Origin: Mesorhizobium sp. WSM3860
Lineage (GTDB): Bacteria; Pseudomonadota; Alphaproteobacteria; Rhizobiales; Rhizobiaceae
Assembly (NCBI RefSeq): GCF_002294995.1
Contig: NZ_NSGF01000004.1
Coordinates: 305,124-369,123 of the forward strand
Length of the DNA: 64,000 nt
Direction: 5' to 3'
The notes under the pieces were generated by a model that saw nothing but the letters and a program-made list of their open reading frames with translations, had not been told where the DNA came from and searched no databases. Positions 44,777 through 53,270 of this stretch are shown one piece after another. Numbering within the stretch: the stretch's first letter is position 1; each line of letters begins with the position of its first letter. A program made the translations under genes and the position numbers.

Positions 44777-47700
44777 ATGGACTGCTCGGGCTGCGGTTTC
44801 GAGGTTGAGGGCGGTTTCGCTTTCTGTCCGAAGTGTGGCAGGCGCCAGCCCGTGCCATGCGCCGGTTGCGGCTACCTGTGCGCACCTGATTTCGAGTTCT
44901 GTCCGAAATGTGGGGCAAGCGTCGGTGCGACGGCAAAAGCCGTCGAACGGCCTGCTCCGACATCAAGCCGGACCGTTGTGCCGCCTTCTCGAACTCCGTC
45001 GCTGCTTGCGAACATCGAAAGCGAAGATGAAGGGTTGCATCCCGTCTCTGACGCCGATCGCAGGACGGTAACGGTCCTGTTCGCCGACCTTTGCGGCTTC
45101 ACGACACTCAGCGAGCAACTCGACCCCGAGGTGATGCAAGCGCTGCAGAACCAACTGTTCAAGGAATTGACGGTAGCCGTGCGAAACTTTGGCGGTTTCG
45201 TCGACAAATTCATCGGCGATGCACTGCTTGCCTTGTTCGGTGCGCCGGTCGCGCATGAGGACGATCCGGAACGTGCGCTTCGCGCCGCTCTCGACATGAT
45301 GGCCCGGACGACGCGGCTCGGCGAAAGCGCTCCCCATTCCGGCTCGCCTCTGTTGCTCCACATCGGCATAAATACCGGCCCGGTCGTCACTGGCGGATTG
45401 GGCATCGGCACCGCCAAATCCTATTCGGTGACCGGCGATACAGTGAATACGGCGCAACGTTTGCAGTCGCTGGCCGCACCGGGTGAGGTGCTGGTAGGCG
45501 AACTCACTCACAGGCTGACCCGGCATGCCTTCTCTTTCGAGCCGCTGGGTGATGTGGTGCTTCGCGGCAAGGCAGGCAGTGTGCTCGTCCATCGACTGGA
45601 CGCACCGCTTGCGTTGCCGCGTGCAGCGCGTGGGCTCGAGGCGCTCGGCCTCAGCGCGCCGATCATAGGTCGTGGTGCGGAACTCCATAGAATGCTCGCC
45701 AGCCTTGACCAGGCGTGCGGCGGCTCGGCCCAACTTGTTCGCCTCGTCGGAGAAGCCGGTATCGGGAAATCGCGGCTGGTGAAGGAGTTCGTCGCCCGCG
45801 TCGGCGACGAGGATCGTTTTCGCAACGTCGCCGTGCGGCAGGCCACGTGCTCACCGCTGGGCGAACAATCATTTGGCGCCTTGGGCGCAGTCGTGCGCAG
45901 CGCTGCCGGAATGATGCAAAACGACAACGGGGACGAGATGCGGGCAAAGCTCGCGGGCTTGCTGACCGACCTCGGCCTGCAGGGCGAGGAGGCGAAGCGG
46001 CTGATGCCTTTGCTCTACCACGTGCTTGGCCTTGGCGACCCCGATGCCACCTTGCAGCATGTCGAGCCCGAGCAGTTGCGGCGGCAAATTTTCTACGCAG
46101 TCCGCACGATCATCGAACGGCGGCTTGCGTTGTCGCCGCTGTTGATTGTCGTCGAAGATCTGCACTGGGCCGACGCTGTGTCGCTCGAGGCACTGCGTTT
46201 CGTGATGGACAGGTTGGAACGCACGCGGTTGATGTTGCTGGTCACGCATCGTCCGGCTCCGGACAATGACCAGCTCGACTCAAGCCGGGTCAGTCACACA
46301 GCGCTCAGGCTTTCGCCGCTGAACGGTGATGACGGACGCGAACTGCTGGCGGCGCTTTTCGGCGACGGCTGGGTAAAGTCCGCAGGCGGGCTTCTCGACC
46401 AGATCCTCGAGCGCGCCGGCGGCAACCCCCTTTTTGTAGAGGAGATCGTTCGCGGCCTTATCGATCGCGGTGTGCTGGTGCGCGAGGGCCAGCGATGGCG
46501 GACTGCAGCAGGCGAAGTCGCAACCGGCATTCCCGCCACTATCCAGGCAATGCTGCTTGCCCGGGTCGACCGGCTGCCCCAGGAGGTGCGCCGGTTGGCC
46601 CAAGAGGCCGCGGTGATCGGCCCGCGCTTCGACGCGACCCTCCTGAAAGCCGTGACAGCCGATCCCGGCCGGCTGGAAGCCGGCTGCGAACTGCTTTGCG
46701 ATGCCGAAATCATCGAGGAAGTCGCCGGATCAGGCTCCGTCTCGTCGCAAAGCTACCGCTTTACGCAAACGTTGCTGCAGGACGTGATCTACCAGAATCT
46801 GCTGTTGCAACGCCGGACCGACATTCATGGGCGGGTCGGTGCCGCCTTGGAGCAATTGTGCGGCGACAAGCCGGAGCGGCTCGAGGATTTGACCGTGCTC
46901 GGTCATCATTTCGCACAAAGCGCCGAGCGGGAGAAGGGCGCGCACTACTTGCAGGCGGCAGGCGATCGCGCTCGCATGATCTACGCCAACGACGACGCCC
47001 TTCGTTTCTACGAGCGAGCACTGACGGCGTTGGGCGCGATCGGGCAAACACCGCTCAAACTGGCAATCGCGGAGCGCATTGCCGATTTGAGCGGCCCGGT
47101 AGGCCGCCGCGAGATCGCGCACCAGCACTACGAAACGGTGCTGCAGGCATATCGCGAGTCAGGCAATCGTGTCGCTTCGGCGCGAGTTTTGCGCAAGATC
47201 GGTCGGCTGCTCTGGGACGTCGGCAAGCGGGACAACGCAGAATCCCGCTACGCTGAAGCCGCAGCGCTCCTCGATGGAGCGGATGCCCCGATCGAGCAGG
47301 CGCAGCTGTGGCAAGAACGTGGCCGACAGGCGTTCCGTAGCGGAGAACACGCTCTCGCAGCAAAATGGGCAGACGCGGCGCTGGATGGCGTACGCACTCT
47401 GACAACGGAGCATGTCTCCGAGGAAGGGCGCGACGCCATTCTTGTGACCGCCGAGGCACTCAACACCAAGGCTGTCGCGCTGGCTCGCCTTGGGCGAAAC
47501 CTTGAAGCGGTGCGCCAGATAGAGCGCAGCATTGAATTGGCCGAGGACGCCGGTCTGCTGGGCGCGGCCTGCCGCGGCTACACCAATCTCGGCGTGCTCT
47601 ACACGACCATCGATCCGGCACAGGCCATCAAGGTCTGTCGGCGCGGTCTTGAAGTGGCGCGCCATATTGGTGATTTGGGTTTTCAGGCACGCCTCCTCGC

Positions 47701-48079
47701 CAATTTGGCGGTTGCTTGTTGTACTTTCACGGATCGCTGCCCAACGGAGGGCGTGCCTGCTGCCGAGAAGGCCATCGAGATCGACCGGGCGCTCGACCAG
47801 CGCGAGCACCTGCCGGTGCCGTTGATCGTGCTTGGGCAGATCCACCAGTGCAACGGTCGTCCGGAACTGGCGGTTGGCTTTTTCCACGAAGCGCTGGACG
47901 TAGCGCGCGAAACGAGTGAGCCCCAACTGCTGTTTCCGTGCTATGATGGTCTCGCAACGCTCAATCTCGACCTCGACAATCTGGCCGAGGCCGAACGCTA
48001 CTTTTCCCTGGCGCAGGGAATATGCGCCCAGCACGGGCTCGACCCGGAAGCGCTTGTGGTGCTGCCTTTTCTCGACTAG
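44777..48079 (+). CDS. Class III cyclase fused to STAND-like ATPase and TPR repeats
   Basis: An 1100-residue multidomain protein. Two zinc ribbons lead (CSGCG to CPKCG, CAGCG to CPKCG, residues 3-46). The cyclase domain (~95-270) has Asp104 (FADLCGFT), Lys144 and Asp148 (DKFIGDALLALF) and GDTVNTAQRLQ. An AAA_16-like ATPase follows, with Walker A GEAGIGKS at 325-332 and LLIVVEDLHWADAVS as Walker B. The C-terminal ~400 residues are TPR-like helical repeats. An alternative ATG lies at 44753. It is divergent from the TPR cyclase. Confidence 0.9.
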   Translation: MDCSGCGFEVEGGFAFCPKCGRRQPVPCAGCGYLCAPDFEFCPKCGASVGATAKAVERPAPTSSRTVVPPSRTPSLLANIESEDEGLHPVSDADRRTVTVLFADLCGFTTLSEQLDPEVMQALQNQLFKELTVAVRNFGGFVDKFIGDALLALFGAPVAHEDDPERALRAALDMMARTTRLGESAPHSGSPLLLHIGINTGPVVTGGLGIGTAKSYSVTGDTVNTAQRLQSLAAPGEVLVGELTHRLTRHAFSFEPLGDVVLRGKAGSVLVHRLDAPLALPRAARGLEALGLSAPIIGRGAELHRMLASLDQACGGSAQLVRLVGEAGIGKSRLVKEFVARVGDEDRFRNVAVRQATCSPLGEQSFGALGAVVRSAAGMMQNDNGDEMRAKLAGLLTDLGLQGEEAKRLMPLLYHVLGLGDPDATLQHVEPEQLRRQIFYAVRTIIERRLALSPLLIVVEDLHWADAVSLEALRFVMDRLERTRLMLLVTHRPAPDNDQLDSSRVSHTALRLSPLNGDDGRELLAALFGDGWVKSAGGLLDQILERAGGNPLFVEEIVRGLIDRGVLVREGQRWRTAAGEVATGIPATIQAMLLARVDRLPQEVRRLAQEAAVIGPRFDATLLKAVTADPGRLEAGCELLCDAEIIEEVAGSGSVSSQSYRFTQTLLQDVIYQNLLLQRRTDIHGRVGAALEQLCGDKPERLEDLTVLGHHFAQSAEREKGAHYLQAAGDRARMIYANDDALRFYERALTALGAIGQTPLKLAIAERIADLSGPVGRREIAHQHYETVLQAYRESGNRVASARVLRKIGRLLWDVGKRDNAESRYAEAAALLDGADAPIEQAQLWQERGRQAFRSGEHALAAKWADAALDGVRTLTTEHVSEEGRDAILVTAEALNTKAVALARLGRNLEAVRQIERSIELAEDAGLLGAACRGYTNLGVLYTTIDPAQAIKVCRRGLEVARHIGDLGFQARLLANLAVACCTFTDRCPTEGVPAAEKAIEIDRALDQREHLPVPLIVLGQIHQCNGRPELAVGFFHEALDVARETSEPQLLFPCYDGLATLNLDLDNLAEAERYFSLAQGICAQHGLDPEALVVLPFLD

Positions 48080-48098
48080 CCGGGTGGGAGGTTGAAAA

Positions 48099-48779
48099 AT
48101 GTCCGCGCGTATTGACTTGGTACCGCTTCAACCGGGCGACCGTGCGCCGAACGTGGTGCTCGACGCCATTACCCAGGAAGGCAAGATCGCGCTTGACGAC
48201 TTTCGTGGGCAAAAACCGGTGCTGGTCGGCCTATTTCGAGGTCTGCATTGTGCGTTCTGCCGGCGCCATATCGCCGCCCAGGCGCGGCTTGATCCCGAAC
48301 TGCGCGAAAAGGGCGTGGGGAGCCTGACGGTGGTCAACACGCCGATCGAACGGGCGCGCCTCTATTTCCGCTACCACCCGATGCCGAACCTGCTTGCGGC
48401 CTCCGACCCCGAACGCGCTTCACATCGTGCCTTTGGACTGCCCAATCTCGAATTCACCCAAGACGAGACGAACTGGCCGTACAAGGTCTCGATGGCAGCG
48501 GCAAAGGATATGCGGGTCGACATACCAGGCGAGTTGCCCGCTCCCATGGATCCTTTTGCGGCCAGCGAATTCCTCGACAAGAAGGACCATTACGAAGTGA
48601 CCGAGGCCGACGAGCAGATGATGGCAACGGGACACGGACAACTGATCGGTCAGTTCCTGCTGGACCGGCAGGGGGTCGTCCGCTGGAGCTTCACGGAGGT
48701 CCCAGAGGGTGGGCGACATATGTTTGGGGCGCCGAACCCGCAGGAGCTGATGTCAGCCGTGTCCCAGGTCGCCCAATAG
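48099..48779 (+). CDS. Peroxiredoxin-like (AhpC/TSA, redoxin) protein
   Basis: A 226-residue thioredoxin-fold protein. It has PGDRAPNVVLDAITQEGKIA at the N-terminus and the redox motif HCAFCRRH (Cys51, Cys54), giving a CxxC in place of the usual single peroxidatic Cys. The C-terminal HGQLIGQFLLDRQGVVRW is typical of the family. It follows the cyclase after 19 bp and may be co-transcribed. Peroxide or disulfide chemistry is expected; the partner is unknown. Confidence 0.85.
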   Translation: MSARIDLVPLQPGDRAPNVVLDAITQEGKIALDDFRGQKPVLVGLFRGLHCAFCRRHIAAQARLDPELREKGVGSLTVVNTPIERARLYFRYHPMPNLLAASDPERASHRAFGLPNLEFTQDETNWPYKVSMAAAKDMRVDIPGELPAPMDPFAASEFLDKKDHYEVTEADEQMMATGHGQLIGQFLLDRQGVVRWSFTEVPEGGRHMFGAPNPQELMSAVSQVAQ

Positions 48780-48839
48780 ACTTGCGACCAAGGTAGTCGG
48801 CGGACACCGACAAAAAAGCAGAAGCGGTTTGTTCACCGT

Positions 48840-51734
48840 TCATGCGAGCACGGCCTCGATACGGGCAACAAAGTCATCGAGCGAGCGATCGCCGCGAATC
48901 TCGATGCGCGGAAGGTCGATGGGATCGCAATCGAGGTCCGCCGGCCCGTGTTTGCCGCCGAAGCCGATCCGATAGCCGCACTCCTTGGCCAGCCGGCCAA
49001 GCCGTCGGTCGGTAACAGAAAAGGGTGCCGCGAACGCCGTGGTCGGCCGACCGGTCCACCGTTCGACGAACATCCGGGAGCGCAGGAGCTCGGCGGCCAA
49101 GTCAAAACTCGACAGACCATCGATCGCGCGATGCGTTGCCAGATGGCTTCCGAAGAACGCACCTTCGCCGGCGAGACGTCGCACCGTCCCGGCGTCCAGA
49201 AGCTGGGTCGGCGAACCACTGTCGGCGTCCCACCGTGCGCTTTCACCCACTAGGTCCGTCACCAGGAACACTTCCGCGGTCAGGTCGTTCGCGCGCAGGA
49301 TCGGCCAGGCATGGTTGGCAAAATTCTGGAAGCCGTCATCGAAGGTGATGAGCACCGGGCGGCCAGCGAAAAGTTGACGGTTGGCGATGAACCATTCCAG
49401 CTGCTCGGACGTGATCGCGTGAAAGCCATTGGCGCGCAGCCATTTCATCTGGCCTTCGAATGCGGCGGGCGTGAGCCGAAAACGGGCGAGGGCGGCCGGA
49501 CCATCATCGGAGACGCCGTGATACATGAGGACAGGGAGACACTGCCGCCGCTCGCTGCGTGCGACGTCGCGGCGCAAGGCCCGTGCCCCGCCCCAGACGA
49601 TATTTCGCGCGACTCCAATACCGATGGGCGCGCGGATTGGCACATGATCAATCACCGGTTCCGTAGCCACGTCACCTGATGACAGGCGGCGGAAGCGGTC
49701 TATGCGATAGAGCTCGGTCTGGATCGATTGCTCGAGCACGAGGCCTTCGGTCGCTGCCAGCGTCTGCGAGATCGCTTGCGCACCGAATGTGTTCCAGTCG
49801 AAGCCCGTCCTCTCGACATTGTCTCGGAGCACGAATGCGTGTGCGCTGATCAGACTGCCGCCAGGCGCCAACGCCTCGACAAATTTCTTGGCGATGCGCC
49901 GCAACTCGGCGAGATCATCCAGGTAGTAGAGCACTTCCGAACAGACGATCAGATCCATCTCTCCCGGAAGCGTTTCCGCGGAGAAATCCAGTACGCCGAA
50001 GTCAACATTCGGCTGATCGCTGCATCGCGCGCGCGCCCGCTCGACGGCTACGCTGGAGATGTCAGTGGCGGTCAAATGGCCGACTCGGGGCGCCAGCTGC
50101 CGCGTGAAGTGGCCCTCTGCGCAGGCCAGCTCAAGCGCCCGTCCGATGGAACCGGCAGGCAGAATTTCGAGCTGCCGCTCATACTTTTCCTGCTCATAGG
50201 GCGAACGATAGTTCCAGGGATCCTCGGTCGCGAAACGGCGATTCCAGAACGACGTGCGATCAGTCTCGTGGTCCGCGGCCGGTTTGCGGCGCAATGCTGC
50301 AAGTGGCTCTGCAGGTTCGGCGCTCGACCGAACCAGCTCCTGCGCTTCCGCGGCCAATCGCGCGAGTTTGCCGAAGTGGCTGTCCGGATCAGATGGATGC
50401 CCCGCCATGGACAACGGTGCCTCGGCTGCAGACAGGTTTGACTTGTCGGCAACCCCGCTCTGCGAGGCCAATTCAATCCAATGAAGCCTTGTCACTTTTC
50501 CGAGCGCGCCGAACTGCACGCGAGCCCCGATCCGGCCATCCATCATCAGATAGGCATAGATTTGATCGATCCCGTCCGGCAATTCGATCGAGATCGGATT
50601 TCGAGCGTCAACGCGAATTCCCAGTGTCCGCGCCAGTCTGCGCGGCGCGGCGAGATCGTCGGAGTCGAGAAGCATTTGCTCAAGGTGATACTGGACGCGG
50701 CGACCCGCTGCGGGATCGTTCCAGACCTTGCCGAGTTCGATGATCAACTCGGTGATGGAATCGCCGAACCTGTCCCACCTGGCCGCCAATTGCGCTGGGA
50801 CGGACAGGCTTCCTGCCATAATACCGTCGAAGACCACCTTGGCGATCTCGCGCGCCCGTTTGCGTGCTGCCGGGAGCGCGCGCAGGAACCGCGGGTTGAT
50901 CGGGCGGGCGCCGCAGCCGCAATCCGATGCGGCGTTCCACAGCGCGAACCACGCGAGTGCTTCGGCAGCCGTGCGGCCGTTCGCGTCGATCGCTCCGTTG
51001 GCGTGAGCCGATGCCGGGTGTTCGACCCTGGGATCAGGAGAAAAGCCGCGGGCGATCACGATTTCCGCATCGACCAGCATCTGGGTCGAATTGCCGGAGA
51101 GCGAGTTGGGGCCGACTCGATAAAAAGCGAGGGGCTCGTCGACCATCACCCAACGTTTGCCCATACGTGCAAGGCGCTGCCACAGATCCCAGTCCTCACA
51201 GGTGCGCAGCGACACATCGAAACCGCCCAACTCGACAATTGTCTTCCGGTCGACCAGCAGTGCGTGAGTGCGCACGGCGCACCGGCGCGCGAAAGTTTCG
51301 AACGGCTGGCTCGCAACCTCTGTTGAGATGCTCGACGGTGCGAGTTCGCCGTCGGGCATCACGCGCCGAGAACCGCAATAGGCGGCCACCGCATCGGGAG
51401 CGGTTTTCAGAGCGGCCAGCATCTTCGCCAGGAAGCTGGCATCCACCCAATCGTCCGCATCCAGAAACATGAGCCATTGGCCGCGCGCTATCGAAATCCC
51501 GCTATTGCGCGCGCCGGCGGCGCTATATGCGCAAGAGCTCAATGTGCGAAATCGGGCATCGTGCTCCACATAACCGGCGATGATCGCGGGGGTGCGGTCC
51601 GTGGAGGCGTCGTCGACGATGATCGCCTCCCAATCCGCTGTTTCCTGATCGAGAAGGCAATCGAGTGCGCGCGCCAGCGTTGCCTCGGCGTTGTGCGCAG
51701 GAACCACGATTGAAACCAGAGGATTATGCACCAC
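48840..51734 (-). CDS. GT2 / NodS-like methyltransferase / NodB-like deacetylase fusion
   Basis: A 964-residue protein with three enzyme modules. Residues 1-~240: GT-A glycosyltransferase family 2 (SIVVPAHNAEATLARAL, FLDADDW at 91-97). Residues ~495-685: SAM methyltransferase of the NodS type (PWNYRSPYEQEKYER, ALELACAEGHFTRQLAPRVG with the SAM loop, SEVLYYLDDLAEL). Residues ~730-964: NodB-type deacetylase (LPVLMYHGVSDDG, ITFDDGFQNF with Asp799/Asp800, SHLATH with His864/His868). A ~250-residue linker (240-490) follows the first module. GTG start. No chitin-synthase (NodC) signature is seen, so this is not a Nod-factor gene; production of a modified, de-N-acetylated glycan is inferred. Confidence 0.88.
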   Translation of the reverse strand: MVHNPLVSIVVPAHNAEATLARALDCLLDQETADWEAIIVDDASTDRTPAIIAGYVEHDARFRTLSSCAYSAAGARNSGISIARGQWLMFLDADDWVDASFLAKMLAALKTAPDAVAAYCGSRRVMPDGELAPSSISTEVASQPFETFARRCAVRTHALLVDRKTIVELGGFDVSLRTCEDWDLWQRLARMGKRWVMVDEPLAFYRVGPNSLSGNSTQMLVDAEIVIARGFSPDPRVEHPASAHANGAIDANGRTAAEALAWFALWNAASDCGCGARPINPRFLRALPAARKRAREIAKVVFDGIMAGSLSVPAQLAARWDRFGDSITELIIELGKVWNDPAAGRRVQYHLEQMLLDSDDLAAPRRLARTLGIRVDARNPISIELPDGIDQIYAYLMMDGRIGARVQFGALGKVTRLHWIELASQSGVADKSNLSAAEAPLSMAGHPSDPDSHFGKLARLAAEAQELVRSSAEPAEPLAALRRKPAADHETDRTSFWNRRFATEDPWNYRSPYEQEKYERQLEILPAGSIGRALELACAEGHFTRQLAPRVGHLTATDISSVAVERARARCSDQPNVDFGVLDFSAETLPGEMDLIVCSEVLYYLDDLAELRRIAKKFVEALAPGGSLISAHAFVLRDNVERTGFDWNTFGAQAISQTLAATEGLVLEQSIQTELYRIDRFRRLSSGDVATEPVIDHVPIRAPIGIGVARNIVWGGARALRRDVARSERRQCLPVLMYHGVSDDGPAALARFRLTPAAFEGQMKWLRANGFHAITSEQLEWFIANRQLFAGRPVLITFDDGFQNFANHAWPILRANDLTAEVFLVTDLVGESARWDADSGSPTQLLDAGTVRRLAGEGAFFGSHLATHRAIDGLSSFDLAAELLRSRMFVERWTGRPTTAFAAPFSVTDRRLGRLAKECGYRIGFGGKHGPADLDCDPIDLPRIEIRGDRSLDDFVARIEAVLA

Positions 51735-52134
51735 GCCGTCTTACCCGTGCCTGCTTCGAAGGTAGAACAAGAGGTCCCAAAACATAGCCGGCGATGGCGA
51801 ATGCCGGCAAGCGTCGCGCCGATGGTTTGCCTGGCATTGGCCATCGGCACCACAACGCTCACGGGAGCATTGTCCTGGATCATCGAGCTTCGGACGTCGA
51901 AAGCGGATGACAGCATCGGATGGCAGCACGCTCTGTCAAGATCGGGGCGAACTAGAGGCAGGCAATAAGACTTGAGGATAGGCTTGAATGGCCCAGCGCT
52001 CATGCCCGACGGTTCAGCGCTAGGCCGATGCGCCGGGATGCTATCTTCGCGTCACATCCGAGGCACTCGCGCTACCGAAGGGCTGTCGGGTGTGACTGGA
52101 TTAGCGTAAGCTACTAACCACAGGGGGTGCAAAC
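51735..52134. other. Intergenic region without recognised genes
   Basis: About 400 bp between the divergent trifunctional protein and the binding-protein gene. The open frames overlap on both strands and resemble no family. The last bases carry CAGGGGG as the ribosome-binding site of the next gene. Confidence 0.6.
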
Positions 52135-53229
52135 ATGCACCGTATCATCGCCCTAGCGATCGTAGTTCTGGCGGCCGTGTTCAGTTCCGCGAGGGCTGAA
52201 GTGCTGATCGGGGTCTCGGCTGCGATGACAGGACGGCTTGCCTGGATCGGCGAGCAGGGGCAGCGCGGCGCGGAAATGGCGGTGGCCGACCTCAACGCGG
52301 CGGGCGGCGTGCTCGGCCAGAAGGTAAGGCTCATCTCGGTCGACGATTTCTGCGATCCCGAGCAGGCGGTCGCGGCCGCCCAGAAGCTGGTGGCTGACGG
52401 GGTGGTGCTCGTCGTCGGGCATTATTGCTCCGGGGCCTCGATCCCCGCATCAAAAGTGTACGAGGAGGCGGCCGTCGTCCAAATATCCCCAGGCTCGACC
52501 AATCCGCAGCTGACCGAACAGGGCCGTGGCAATGTCTTCCGCACCATTGGCCGCGACGACGCGCAGGGTCTCATCGCCGCCAACTACCTTGCCGATCACT
52601 GGGGCGACAAGAAGATTGCAATCTTTCATGACAATTCGACCTATGGGAAGGGTCTCGCCGACGAGACCAGGAAGCAGCTGAACAAACGGGGCGTGACTGA
52701 AGCCGTTTACGACGCATACACGCCTGGGAAGGACGACTATTCAGCCGAGGTCGCCGCGTTGCAAACCGCCGGCATTTCGGTCTTGTATGTGGGTGGGTAT
52801 CATGCCGACGTTGCGCTGATCGCTCGCGCTGCAGACGACCGGGACTACACGCTTCAGCTCATATCTGGAGATGCTTTGGCTACTGAGGAATTCGCCCTGA
52901 TCGCAGGCTCAGCGGCGGAGGGGACCCTGTTCACCTTCCCGGCGGACCCGCGGCGAAATGCCGGTGCGGCCGCGATCGTGGAGCAGTTCCGTGCGGAGAA
53001 CTTCGAGCCCGCGGGCTACACGCTGTTGAGCTACTGCGCGGTCCAGGTCTGGGCCCAGGCGGTGGCGAAGGCAGGTTCGCTGGCGCCAAAGGCGGTCATA
53101 GCGGCACTGCGCGAACAGCAATTCGACACCGTCATTGGCAGGGTCGATTTCGACGACAAGGGCGACCTCACGAGGCAGAGCTGGGTTTGGTACGTCTGGC
53201 GGGGCGGGGAGTACGTGCCGGTTGAATAG
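52135..53229 (+). CDS. Branched-chain amino-acid-type periplasmic binding protein (LivK-like)
   Basis: A 364-residue protein. The first 21 residues are a Sec signal peptide ending SSARA. The mature chain has the type I periplasmic fold: [60 protein letters not shown] and [11 protein letters not shown]. No permease or ATPase is next to it. Instead a membrane-bound cyclase follows after only a short gap, so it may present a ligand to that receptor rather than serve import. Confidence 0.92.
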   Translation: MHRIIALAIVVLAAVFSSARAEVLIGVSAAMTGRLAWIGEQGQRGAEMAVADLNAAGGVLGQKVRLISVDDFCDPEQAVAAAQKLVADGVVLVVGHYCSGASIPASKVYEEAAVVQISPGSTNPQLTEQGRGNVFRTIGRDDAQGLIAANYLADHWGDKKIAIFHDNSTYGKGLADETRKQLNKRGVTEAVYDAYTPGKDDYSAEVAALQTAGISVLYVGGYHADVALIARAADDRDYTLQLISGDALATEEFALIAGSAAEGTLFTFPADPRRNAGAAAIVEQFRAENFEPAGYTLLSYCAVQVWAQAVAKAGSLAPKAVIAALREQQFDTVIGRVDFDDKGDLTRQSWVWYVWRGGEYVPVE

Positions 53230-53270
53230 GTTCGCCGAACGCCGGCGTGCCGCCTGAGACGTCTAGTCTG

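Noticed and set aside
48840..51734. Nod-factor biosynthesis gene
   Set aside because: NodS- and NodB-like modules are present, but the GT2 part lacks chitin-synthase features and no nod box or nodA is nearby.
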